Positions 17,155-26,263 of a stretch of 64,000 bases of DNA are shown piece after piece; positions within the stretch are counted from its first letter, which is position 1; each line of letters starts with the position of its first letter. The stretch lies in contig JABFGC010000002.1 of NCBI GenBank assembly GCA_013112685.1, positions 1,808,902 through 1,872,901 on the forward strand, given 5' to 3'. Under the pieces are notes generated by a model that was not told where the DNA came from, did not search any database, and saw nothing but the letters and a program-made list of their open reading frames with translations. Source of the stretch: Chloroflexota bacterium (GTDB lineage Bacteria; Chloroflexota; Anaerolineae; Anaerolineales; Villigracilaceae). The position numbers and the translations under genes were made by a program.

Positions 17155-18591
17155 TTAGAAAAAAACCGCCCAACACAGCGTGCACAGATGAAGTGGGAAG
17201 TCAAGGGCGCCGCAAAAAGAAGGTAGAACGGGGCGCAAGGGAGCAAAAAAACAGCAATACCTCCCCACCACTTTTACAAAGCTGCGCAAAAGTGTTGACA
17301 AGGGTTGTATAATGATTTTGGAGCGATGAGCCCGCAAAACCTTTTCAAGGTCTCCGCAAGCGGAGTTAACTATTTGGGACGTCGCTCCTTCCTTATTAGC
17401 CCAGAGGGTGGCAATGGGATCGGCTTCTTCTGAACCCCAAGAGATACCGGTTGGCTCACTTCCCAGCCCTAAAGCATCCATGCGTATCCGTGCAAACTGC
17501 GCCGCCGTTTGTCTTTTAGGTCGATTTGCCTTTCCAACTGCATAGGCAAATTTCAACATCTTTTGTGCCACTGCTTTCGGCTCGGCATATTGATCTACCT
17601 TGCCTTGTAGCACGTACCAAACGGTAACCAATAGCTTCCGTGCAATTGCCACAATCGCTCTGTTGTAACCTATCCGCGGTTGCAGTCGTGCCAGTTCTAC
17701 CTTCCAATGCGGATGGCTGTTCGCCACGACATGCGCCGCTTCCACCATTGCCACACGCAGGTCTCGCCTACCCGCTTTGGTCATCTTGCCCGTATGCGTG
17801 GTCATTCCGCTGTCGTGTACCCGCGTTCCCATTCCCGCATACCCAACCAAATGTTTTGCATCTCCAAAGCGCTGGATGTCGCCAATCGCAGCATACACTG
17901 TCACTGCTGTGATCACTCCAAATCCCGCAATATGCAACAGACGACCGATCTCTTCGTTCTCCGCCGCAATGCCTGTCATCTCTTTCTCGATACGCGCTTC
18001 CTGCTGCTCTGCAAATTGCAGTGTCGCCAGATCGCTTTGCAGGTTCATCTTTTCTAGCTTCCCCAGTGTCAATGCCTGCCACCAGCCATTGTTCGTCTTC
18101 GCAAACGGATTGCCTGCTGGCGGTTTCAGGTGATGTCGCTGGACCACTGCGTGCAGTCGATTCTTTGCCTGTGTTGCCAGATGCGTCATCTTTTGGCGCT
18201 GTGCCACCAACCCGCGCAGTTCCCGTACTTCCTGGGGCGGCACCCAGATCCCCACCAGTAATCCTTTCGCTAACAACCGCGCCAAGATCGAGACCGCGAT
18301 CTTGTCCGTCATTACTTGCGATCTTGTGATCAATGCTACATGTGGCGGATGCACTACCATCACCGATCCAGCATGCTCTACAAGTTCATCATACAGCTGC
18401 CAGGTGTTGGTCGTCATTTCCAGCGCCACTTCATCCTGCTTCGTTAGATTCTTTTCCATCCAACTCTCCAGGTTCAGCAGTTCCACCCTTCGTGCAGACA
18501 TGACCACTTCCAAGTTTTCATCCACCCCCAATGCGATCAGGTAATGCTTATGCACATCCAGTCCAATATACCGTTTTCCATTTCCATTCAT
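17155..18591 (-). CDS. IS110-family transposase, second family
   Basis: ATG 18591 starts MNGNGKRYIGLDVHKHY. DEDD residues are GLDVHK, VALEMTTN and MTDKIAVSILARLL; Transposase_20 has LLHIAGFGVITAVT, HLVGYAGMGTRVHDSG and KAGRRDLRVAMVEAAH. The frame is uninterrupted for 478 residues. That is longer than usual because no stop occurs inside the element: translation reads through the IS end and attC stub into the tail of the upstream cassette (stop at 17155). Only about 35-40% of residues look shared with the first family. Confidence 0.88.
   Translation of the reverse strand: MNGNGKRYIGLDVHKHYLIALGVDENLEVVMSARRVELLNLESWMEKNLTKQDEVALEMTTNTWQLYDELVEHAGSVMVVHPPHVALITRSQVMTDKIAVSILARLLAKGLLVGIWVPPQEVRELRGLVAQRQKMTHLATQAKNRLHAVVQRHHLKPPAGNPFAKTNNGWWQALTLGKLEKMNLQSDLATLQFAEQQEARIEKEMTGIAAENEEIGRLLHIAGFGVITAVTVYAAIGDIQRFGDAKHLVGYAGMGTRVHDSGMTTHTGKMTKAGRRDLRVAMVEAAHVVANSHPHWKVELARLQPRIGYNRAIVAIARKLLVTVWYVLQGKVDQYAEPKAVAQKMLKFAYAVGKANRPKRQTAAQFARIRMDALGLGSEPTGISWGSEEADPIATLWANKEGATSQIVNSACGDLEKVLRAHRSKIIIQPLSTLLRSFVKVVGRYCCFFAPLRPVLPSFCGALDFPLHLCTLCWAVFF
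17168..17185 (+). other. attC site 11, left stub (interrupted by a second IS family)
   Basis: R'' GCCCAAC (17168-17174) plus ACAGCGTGCAC is cut at the AC (17184-17185). The site resumes at 18897 with ACCCGACAAGTGGGAG and ends with R' GTTGGCT (19003-19009). The insertion is in the opposite arm from the other IS family. Confidence 0.9.
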
Positions 18592-18896
18592 AGGGGTATA
18601 CTCCTGATAATTCTGGCACACACGCCAGACTAGGTCGGGCACGTTTCTTTTTTAGGGCCGCTGAATCACACACAGATGCGAGCTGGGGCATAGTTTGCCC
18701 TTCTCAGTTAAGCGGATCCGAACGGGCAGTCAAACACCTGAGCGGGCTTGTTCTGGTTCTTCTTTGAACTTCCCATGCACGCTTCGACTGGACCCTTACG
18801 CAGCGTTCCCGGGTACGCGTTCCCGTTCACCAAACAAACGGAGCATATCCAAAAACGTGCCCGACTGCCATCCGTCGATTGCCCTTTCATGCTAAC
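17186..18896 (-). mobile_element. Second IS110-type element, inserted in the attC left arm
   Basis: This 1711-bp element lies between AC (17184-17185) and AC (18897-18898) within GTGC-AC-CCGAC of an attC. Like the other family, its transposase is on the minus strand and about 300 nt of non-coding sequence precede the gene. There are no terminal inverted repeats. Confidence 0.85.
18634..18865 (-). ncRNA. Candidate bridge RNA region of the second IS family
   Basis: GTCGGGCACGTTT (18634-18646) and its perfect complement (18853-18865) bound 232 nt upstream of the transposase, the same length as in the first family although the sequence differs. ACAGATG (18672-18678) equals the element/attC junction at 17184-17190. 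CACCTGA (18735-18741) matches the insertion-site bases of the attC site 4 variant (CACCTGAC). The two segments are about 63 nt apart in both families. Confidence 0.5.
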
Positions 18897-19009
18897 ACCC
18901 GACAAGTGGGAGTCTGCGCGTTTTAGGAGCATTTTTCTGGCTTCGGGTTTATACTGCCCTCAAGCCGAGTCCACGCCCGCCCCAGCGCAGGTAACGCAAA
19001 CCGTTGGCT
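18897..19009 (+). other. attC site 11, right part
   Basis: It holds CCCGACAAGTGGGAG, the central spacer, CCCAGCGCAGGTAACGC and R' GTTGGCT (19003-19009). With the stub at 17168 it makes one complete attC. Confidence 0.9.
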
Positions 19010-19030
19010 GATTCTTTGCAAAATAAACGA

Positions 19031-19975
19031 ATGAGAAAAACATTCTTGCTTTCAGTGGTGGTTTGCATAATTCTTTCATCTTGCAGTGGGCAAAAAGATA
19101 TCCCCACTGTGTTTCCATCTCTTACGACAAAAATAAGTTTTACTGAAACAGCAATGGCAACATCTACTTTAACTCCGACGCCAACAAGAATTCAACCAAC
19201 TGAGTTGCCATCTACTCCGAGCTTTACTCCTTTTCCGCATTATCCCAACAAAAGGGTTGTTTTTGATTATTACGTTGTTGGCAACCAAGCAGATTGGGAC
19301 ATATTCTTCGACACTCCCTCTGGGAACATTCTCACAAAACTCGTATTGTACGATGATGGGCAAATACTCATTGCTGGCACTGGTGAAACATACAAACAGA
19401 AAGTTTTATCATCCGCCGAGATTAAGAGTTTTCTGTTGAAATTAGAAACATTGGGTTTTTATTCACTCGAATCAAACCAAAAACATGACCCGACAGATGA
19501 TTTATACAATTTTGAAGGAAAGTACGAAGAAGTAGGAATTATTGGCGGACTTAGAGATTGCATTTTGGTGGATGCTGACAAGTCAAGAAACCTTTGTGTT
19601 CATGAGTCTTACATGCAGTTTTTGATACCAGAGATGAAGAACATACTGCAATACCTGGACGCTTATAAGCCAGCAGGTTTGACACCCTATTATCCAGACC
19701 GCATTTTAATAACGATACAAATAGCGGACTCTTCTCTCGAAAATCCCCCTGTAATTCACTGGGATGAACGTTTTCCGCCACTGGAAAAAGATCCCAAAAG
19801 GTATACTTCAGATACTTCCAACCAAGTAATATATATTGACGGAGACATGGCAAAAGAAATCTATTTGTTTTTTGAAGGCACAGATACAAAAGTGGTTTCG
19901 CAAAATGGTAAAGAATACATCGTATATCTTCGTGTTTTATTACCTCACGAAAAGGTGAAGAATCCTCAACCATAA
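19031..19975 (+). CDS. Cassette gene: secreted lipoprotein
   Basis: ATG 19031 gives a good lipoprotein signal (MRKTFLLSVV to LSSC, Cys at about residue 18). An upstream in-frame TTG lies inside the attC and is rejected. A Thr/Pro/Ser linker (residues 40-70) is followed by a 230-residue globular domain with VVFDYYVVGNQADWDI and KLVLYDDGQILIAGTG. Residues 95-135 resemble lipoproteins that report on other surface processes, but no named family is recognised. It is the last cassette of the array. Confidence 0.65.
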   Translation: MRKTFLLSVVVCIILSSCSGQKDIPTVFPSLTTKISFTETAMATSTLTPTPTRIQPTELPSTPSFTPFPHYPNKRVVFDYYVVGNQADWDIFFDTPSGNILTKLVLYDDGQILIAGTGETYKQKVLSSAEIKSFLLKLETLGFYSLESNQKHDPTDDLYNFEGKYEEVGIIGGLRDCILVDADKSRNLCVHESYMQFLIPEMKNILQYLDAYKPAGLTPYYPDRILITIQIADSSLENPPVIHWDERFPPLEKDPKRYTSDTSNQVIYIDGDMAKEIYLFFEGTDTKVVSQNGKEYIVYLRVLLPHEKVKNPQP

Positions 19976-19979
19976 AACC

Positions 19980-20109
19980 AGCCAACAAAGCGTGCACCCG
20001 ACGTGTGGGACTGCTGCCCTTCGGGCAGCGTGCGGCAATCTCAAGCAGTTTTCTACGCCTGAGCCTTTCTGGCTGGACGGCTTCGCCGTCCCCGCCCAGT
20101 GCATATACC
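19980..20109 (+). other. attC site 12, truncated at the end of the array
   Basis: R'' is AGCCAAC (19980-19986). The left arm and the centre (with an extra CTGCCCTTCGGGCAG hairpin) are present, but the right arm ends at CAGTGCATATA with no R' box. It is followed by an IS-end relic. Confidence 0.85.
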
Positions 20110-20122
20110 GATTGCAGTGTCA
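20106..20122. repeat. Relic of the attC-targeting IS end
   Basis: TACCGATTGCAGTGTCAAG closely matches the distal end of IS copies 2 and 3 (TACCGATAACTTGCAGTGTC) except for a 4-nt deletion. It sits at the same attC position, so a fourth insertion probably truncated the array here. Confidence 0.6.
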
Positions 20123-20202
20123 AGGGTTGAGAATTAAATCTGTGAAAACATCGAGCCGGGTCATCCCTGCCAGGCATTCTCTGCAAGTCGTTTGTGAATC
20201 AA

Positions 20203-20230
20203 AAACGGTCACGCAGGAGCATGACCGTTT
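20203..20230 (-). terminator. Intrinsic terminator behind the mreB-like gene
   Basis: AAACGGTCA (20203-20211) and TGACCGTTT (20222-20230) form a 9-bp stem. On the minus strand it is followed by a run of five T, the layout of a Rho-independent terminator. Confidence 0.75.
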
Positions 20231-20234
20231 GCTT

Positions 20235-21245
20235 TTAAACCTGCGGCAAATTCCTGCGGATGACGTTCAACATGCCGAAGGCTTTGGTCGCGCCCTGCAC
20301 CACGCAGGTCAGCGGGTTATCCACGAGGTAGGCGGGGATGCCGAGCGACTTGGTGAGCAGTTTATCAATGCCGCGCAGGAGCGCGCCGCCGCCGCACAAC
20401 GCCACGCCGCGGTCAATGATGTCCGAGACCAGTTCGGGCGGGGTCTTTTCCAGCACTTTGCGTCCCGTTTCGACGATCTGCTTGAGCGGTTCCTGCAAGG
20501 CTTCCACGATCTCGCCTGTGGTCAGCGTGACCGGGCGCGGCAAACCGGTGACCTGGCCCTGTCCCTGCACTTCCATGCTGTTTTCGATGTCCTGCGGCAC
20601 CGCCGCGCCGATGCGGAGTTTCAACTGTTCCGCCGTCTGCTGCCCGATGACGACACCGTACTTGCGGCGCACGTAATTGACGATGGCTTCGTCCAGGTCC
20701 ATGCCGCCTGCGCGCAGGGTATCCGCGGCGACAATGCCGTACATCGCCATCACGGCGGCTTCGGTGCATCCGCCGCCGAGACAAATGATCATGTTGCCGG
20801 AAGGGGAATTGATGGGCAGGTCAATGCCGATGGCTGCCGCCAGCGGCTGCTGGATGAGATACGCCTCGCGGCTGCCCGCCTCCATCACTGCCTCGTAGAC
20901 AGCGCGGCGCTCCACGCTGGTGACGCCGTACGGGACGGTAATCATTACGCGCGGGCGGAAGATGCGCATCGAGCCGCTGACGCGCTGCAAAAGATAAGCC
21001 AGGAGGGTCTCGGTAATTTCGTAATCGGCAATCACCCCATTGCGAAGCGGACGCGCCACTTCGATGCTTTCAGGGACCTTGCCGTACATGTCGCGCGCTT
21101 CCAGACCGGCGGCGACCATCTTCTGGTCTTCGACCTCGATGGCGACAATCGTCGGTTCCTCGATCAGCACCTGGGCGGAGTCCGCGAGGCGCGTGAACAT
21201 GGTTCCCAGATCTACGCCCAAGTCTTTTGCAAACATGGAGAGCAC
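20235..21245 (-). CDS. mreB: MreB-like actin-family protein
   Basis: This 336-residue protein is about the usual MreB length. It shows the actin ATPase layout: phosphate-1 VDLGT near residue 11, RPLRNGVIADYE near 65, an adenosine-binding LCGGGALLRG near 284. The phosphate-2 motif, normally DIGGGTTE, reads CLGGGCTE here (about residue 156), losing the Asp. MreB forms membrane-bound filaments that guide lateral wall synthesis; this copy may be a divergent paralogue. GTG 21245 is the start (ATG 21236 is possible), 6 nt after atpC, so it probably shares the ATPase operon. No mreC/mreD follows. Confidence 0.85.
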   Translation of the reverse strand: MLSMFAKDLGVDLGTMFTRLADSAQVLIEEPTIVAIEVEDQKMVAAGLEARDMYGKVPESIEVARPLRNGVIADYEITETLLAYLLQRVSGSMRIFRPRVMITVPYGVTSVERRAVYEAVMEAGSREAYLIQQPLAAAIGIDLPINSPSGNMIICLGGGCTEAAVMAMYGIVAADTLRAGGMDLDEAIVNYVRRKYGVVIGQQTAEQLKLRIGAAVPQDIENSMEVQGQGQVTGLPRPVTLTTGEIVEALQEPLKQIVETGRKVLEKTPPELVSDIIDRGVALCGGGALLRGIDKLLTKSLGIPAYLVDNPLTCVVQGATKAFGMLNVIRRNLPQV

Positions 21246-21251
21246 GTTGGT

Positions 21252-21698
21252 CTAATTCTCCGAGGTGGGAATGCGCGTCCCGCCCTTGCGGTAGCGGCGG
21301 ACAGTGTCGAGACGCAGATTGGCGCGGCGCAAAGCAGCTTCCATGATGGCGTAACGATCCGGGTCGGTGCCAGCCGCACCCTTGGCTAAATATTCTTCGG
21401 CGCGTTTCTTTGCCGCTTCGGCGCGGTCGATATCGATCTCTTCGATATTTTCAGAGCCTCGGTCAGCAAGGATGGTGACGACATCCGGCTGGACTTCCGC
21501 CACCCCGCCGGCAACCGTGAACAGTTCCTCACGCCCGCCTTTGCGGACCTTGATAATGCCATACTTCAAGGTGGTCAATACGGGGGCATGATGCGGCAAA
21601 ATTCCCATCTCACCCGCCGCGCCGGGAATCAGAACAATGTCCACATCACCTGTGAACACAGTCCTGTCCTGCGATACGATTTCACAACGAATGGTCAT
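21252..21698 (-). CDS. atpC: F1F0-ATP synthase epsilon subunit
   Basis: This 148-residue subunit has the N-terminal beta-sandwich (TGDVDIVLIPGAAGEMGILPHH, of which GEMGILPHHAP is diagnostic) and a C-terminal two-helix domain (AEAAKKRAEEYL). It links the rotor to F1 and can inhibit ATP hydrolysis. It is last of the atp genes, 6 nt ahead of mreB. Confidence 0.95.
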   Translation of the reverse strand: MTIRCEIVSQDRTVFTGDVDIVLIPGAAGEMGILPHHAPVLTTLKYGIIKVRKGGREELFTVAGGVAEVQPDVVTILADRGSENIEEIDIDRAEAAKKRAEEYLAKGAAGTDPDRYAIMEAALRRANLRLDTVRRYRKGGTRIPTSEN

Positions 21699-21755
21699 AA
21701 AGGTTCTCCAGTGTTCCTGTTATTCACTGATGTTACGCAGTTAAGCCCTTTTCTT

Positions 21756-21830
21756 ACCGCCAAGGCGCCAAGAACGCCAAGAGAAGAGTAAAAGGCGTAA
21801 AAAAACTTGGCGACATGGCGTCTTGGCGGT
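21756..21830. repeat. Palindromic intergenic repeat between atpD and atpC
   Basis: ACCGCCAAG (21756-21764) followed by GCGCCAAG is mirrored by CTTGGCG and CTTGGCGGT (21822-21830). It resembles a REP-like family inserted within the atp operon. It may form a hairpin in the mRNA. Confidence 0.6.
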
Positions 21831-21909
21831 TTACTGCCTAAGGTGAGTTATTCAGTGCCACGTGACACAGGGACACTGGATCACGTGATGCTGATTCACT
21901 TGACACGGA

Positions 21910-23322
<1,413 letters not shown>

Positions 23323-24218
23323 TTATTTCGCAGCGAGCGCTTCCGCTCCGCCGACAATATCCAAAATATCGTTTGTGATCGTCTGTTGACGAACCTTGTT
23401 GTAAACCAGTTGAAGCGCGCCGACGAGTTCCTTCGCGTTGTCGGTGGCGTTGCGCATGGCGATCATGCGGGCGGCGTGCTCGCTCGCCTGCGATTCGAGG
23501 ATCGCCTGATAGACCTGCAACGCGGTAAAACGCGGGATGATCTGGTCGAGCAGTTCGCGCTGGTCGGGCTCATATTCATACGCCGCGGTGGGGCCGGTGG
23601 AGGGCTTGTGCGCAAAATCCTCCACCAGCCCTTCGCCTTCGAGCTCGAGCGGGAGCAGTTTCTTCAGCGTGGCGACCTGCCTGCCCATGTTGATGAAGTC
23701 CGTGTAGACAAGGAAGACTTCATCCACGTTGCCTTTGTTGTACTCGTCTACAGCCAGGCGGCCGATGGCGGAGACATCCAAAAAGGTGGGGGCAGCGGGC
23801 AGATTGCTGAACTCTGCAATGACATCTTTGCGGCGGCGGAAGAGCAAATCCCTGCCCTTGCGCCCGACCGCAATGTATTTGACGGGAACGGGATATTGGT
23901 CGAATTTTTGAGCCGTAAAGCGGATCACGTTGGAGTTGTACGCGCCTGCCAGGCCGCGGTCGCCGGTGACGACCACCGCCAAAGCATTCCTGGCATCGGG
24001 GCGTTTGACGAGCAGGGGGGATGCAGGCTTTCGCGTCCCGGCTGCTCGGCAACGTGTTTCAACACCTGCCACGCCTTCGTCGCATACGAACGGGTCGCCA
24101 TCACCGCATTGATTGCCTTGCGGACCTTGCTGGCGCTGACCGTTTCCAAAGCGCGCGTGACCTGTGAAATGTTCTTTACGCTCTTGATTCGAAGCCGCAT
24201 CTCACGAGCGGAAGCCAT
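23323..24218 (-). CDS. atpG: F1F0-ATP synthase gamma subunit (one frameshift)
   Basis: The gamma subunit forms the rotating central shaft. The N-terminal helix MASAREMRLRIKSVKNISQV and the C-terminal helix with MIAMRNATDNAKEL are conserved. The frame breaks near 24017 at a run of six G (+ strand). The order atpA-atpG-atpD-atpC is standard. Confidence 0.93.
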
Positions 24219-24316
24219 AAATAGTCCTTTAGTCTTTTAGTTTCCTGGTTATATCGTTTCGTAGTTATATAGTTCCGCAGCCCGTTAGGTATTAGCGTTT
24301 GTGATTTGCCGACTAC

Positions 24317-24358
24317 GCAACTACCGAACTATCCAACTACCCGACTATCCAACTAACT
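24317..24358. repeat. Degenerate tandem repeat (CAACTAYC-type) between atpA and atpG
   Basis: Five to six imperfect 7-8-base units, CGACTAC, GCAACTAC, CGAACTAT, CCAACTAC and so on, fill the spacer just behind atpA. It belongs to the short tandem repeats seen at several places in this window. Confidence 0.6.
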
Positions 24359-26013
24359 CACCCACCCCGCGCGGAAGCCGTCGAGGGCTTTCACCAGGGC
24401 GGCGCGATTTTCATCGGTGATGGTCTTCTTCGCCGCAATGTCCTTGCCGATCTCAGGGTACGAAGTTTCCATGTAGCGGATCAAGTCCGCCTGCCATTGC
24501 GCCATCTTGTTGAGCGGGACGCCGTCGGCGTAGCCGTTCGTTCCGGCGAAGATGACGATGACCTGGTTTTCCAGTTCCGTCGGCTGGTATTGCGGCTGTT
24601 TGAGGATTTCCTGCATATGCTGGCCGCGGCTCAACTGCTGCTGTGTGGACTTATCGAGGTCGGACGCCATCAGAGCGAACGCCGCCAGCTCGCGGTAAGC
24701 CGCCATGTCGAGGCGCAGGCGTCCCGCCACCTGCTTCATGGCTTTGGTCTGGGCGTCGCCGCCCACGCGGGACACGGAAATACCCACGTTCACCGCCGGG
24801 CGGATACCGGCGTTGAACAGGCTGCCTTCAAGATAAATCTGACCGTCGGTAATGGAAATCACGTTCGTGGGGATGTAGGCGGAAACGTCGCCGAGCAGGG
24901 TTTCGATGATCGGCAGAGCCGTCAGCGAACCGCCCGAGCCTTTCACTTTCACGATCTTGTGACCGTTTCCCAGCGCCTTGGCGGCTTCCTCCGCTTCATG
25001 CTTGGAAAGCGGGACCGGCGTACACTTTGCCGTCCACGCCGTCTTGGGCTTCGGCAAGTTCGGCGCTAAAGTCCTTCTTTACGATCACGTACTGGTTGGC
25101 AAGACGGGCGGCGCGCTCGAGCAGGCGCGAGTGGAGATAGAACACGTCGCCGGGATACGCTTCACGTCCGGGAGGGCGGCGCAGAAGCAGGGAAACCTGG
25201 CGGTACGCCCACGCATGTTTGGAGAGGTCGTCATAGATGATCAAAGCGTCGCGCCCGGTTTCCATGAACTCTTCGCCGATGGCGCAGCCCGCGTACGGAG
25301 CGATGTACTGCAACGCTGCAGGTTCGTCGGCGGAGGCGACCACGATGATGGTGTGTTCCATCGCGCCGTACTTTTCGAGGATGCCGAGCGTGCGGGCAAC
25401 TGCGGCTTTTTTCTGACCGATCGCCACGTAAATACAGATCAGGTCCTTGCCTTTTTGATTGATGATCGTGTCAATCGCCACCGCAGTTTTGCCGGTCTGA
25501 CGGTCGCCGATGACCAACTCACGCTGACCGCGCCCGACGGGAATCATCGAGTCAATGGATTTGATGCCGGTCTGCACCGGGGTATCCACGTCCGGCGCTC
25601 CACCACGCCCGGCGCAATGCGCTCGATCGGGCGGTAGCCGGTCGTCACAATGGGGACCCCTTGCCGTCAATCGGCTCGCCCAAAGCGTTGACCACGCGTC
25701 CGATCATGGCGTCGCCCACCGGTACGGAAGCGATGCGCCCGGTTCCGCGCACGGTCATGCCTTCGACGATGCCCTCGTAATCGCCCATCACGATCACGCC
25801 GACGTTGTCCTTTTCTAGGTTGAACGCAATGCCGATTACGCCGTTGGCAAACTGCACGAGTTCCTGCGCGCGCACTTTTGAAAGCCCTTCCACCCCGGCA
25901 ATCCCGTCGCCCGCCTCCAGGACAGCGCCGATATCGCTGACGCTGAATTCGGGCTTGAAACCTTCTATTTGTTTCTGCAAATCACCGGTGATCTGCCTGA
26001 TCAAGTCTGACAT
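24353..26013 (-). CDS. atpA: F1F0-ATP synthase alpha subunit (three frameshifts)
   Basis: The non-catalytic nucleotide-binding alpha subunit has Walker A GDRQTGKT and [12 protein letters not shown]. Frames break near 25657, 25598 and 25025, all one-base events. Between the [13 protein letters not shown] region and [14 protein letters not shown] there are about 40 extra residues ([15 protein letters not shown], then [12 protein letters not shown]) compared with the E. coli protein. It is first in the cluster: no atpH, atpF, atpE or atpB precedes it, so F0 and delta genes must lie elsewhere. Confidence 0.93.
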
Positions 26014-26043
26014 TCGGTAGCCTCCACCAAAAAATCATTTTAC

Positions 26044-26098
26044 GTACAAGAACCCGGATAAGGGGCTTATCCGGGTTTATTTGTCATGTCCCTTGTAC
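26044..26098 (-). promoter_or_regulatory. Nested hairpin in the atpA leader
   Basis: AACCCGGATAA (26051-26061) and TTATCCGGGTT (26067-26077) form an 11-bp stem with a 5-nt loop. An outer pair GTACAAG/CTTGTAC encloses it. It starts 30 nt upstream of the atpA start. On the minus strand there is no strong T run, so a stabilising or translational element is likelier than a terminator. Confidence 0.5.
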
Positions 26099-26263
26099 CT
26101 TCGTGAGTAACAGCACAAGCGCGCCAATGATACCTGAAAGGCGGGCGATTGTCTAGTTTCAATCGTCGTTCACCTTAAAAATCCCCGCAACCCTTGTCAT
26201 CCATACATCTTATACTATACTACCTTTTACCAAATCCGATTTTCGGGAGCAAAATCAGAAAAG

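Larger units (their letters stand above)
1..20122 (+). other. Integron gene-cassette array (11 cassettes, no integrase in window)
   Basis: Repeated GC-rich 128-130-bp sites follow nearly every gene or gene pair. Each begins with an RYYYAAC-type R'' followed by AAAGCGTGC and ends with GCNNNCCGTTRRRY-type R'. Cassette joints fall between G and TT of R'. For all 11 cassettes (starting at 1183, 2009, 2681, 3737, 5875, 6841, 9316, 10423, 12907, 15330 and 19004) the cassette's own first bases are the exact complement of the R'' in its own attC (for example TTGGCA with TGCCAAC, TTAGCC with GGCTAAC). That follows from excision and insertion of circular cassettes. Cargo genes are AT-rich and share an orientation. 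The integrase gene would be expected left of position 1, or the array may be a cassette cluster lacking one. Confidence 0.93.

Noticed and set aside
1885..20109. Regularly spaced repeats considered as a CRISPR array
   Set aside because: Repeats are about 130 bp, spacers are whole genes, and the ends covary as attC sites; no 25-40-bp repeats with uniform short spacers.
26051..26077. Hairpin upstream of atpA as a classic intrinsic terminator
   Set aside because: No T run on the minus strand, and there is no gene upstream on that strand to terminate; kept only as a leader element.
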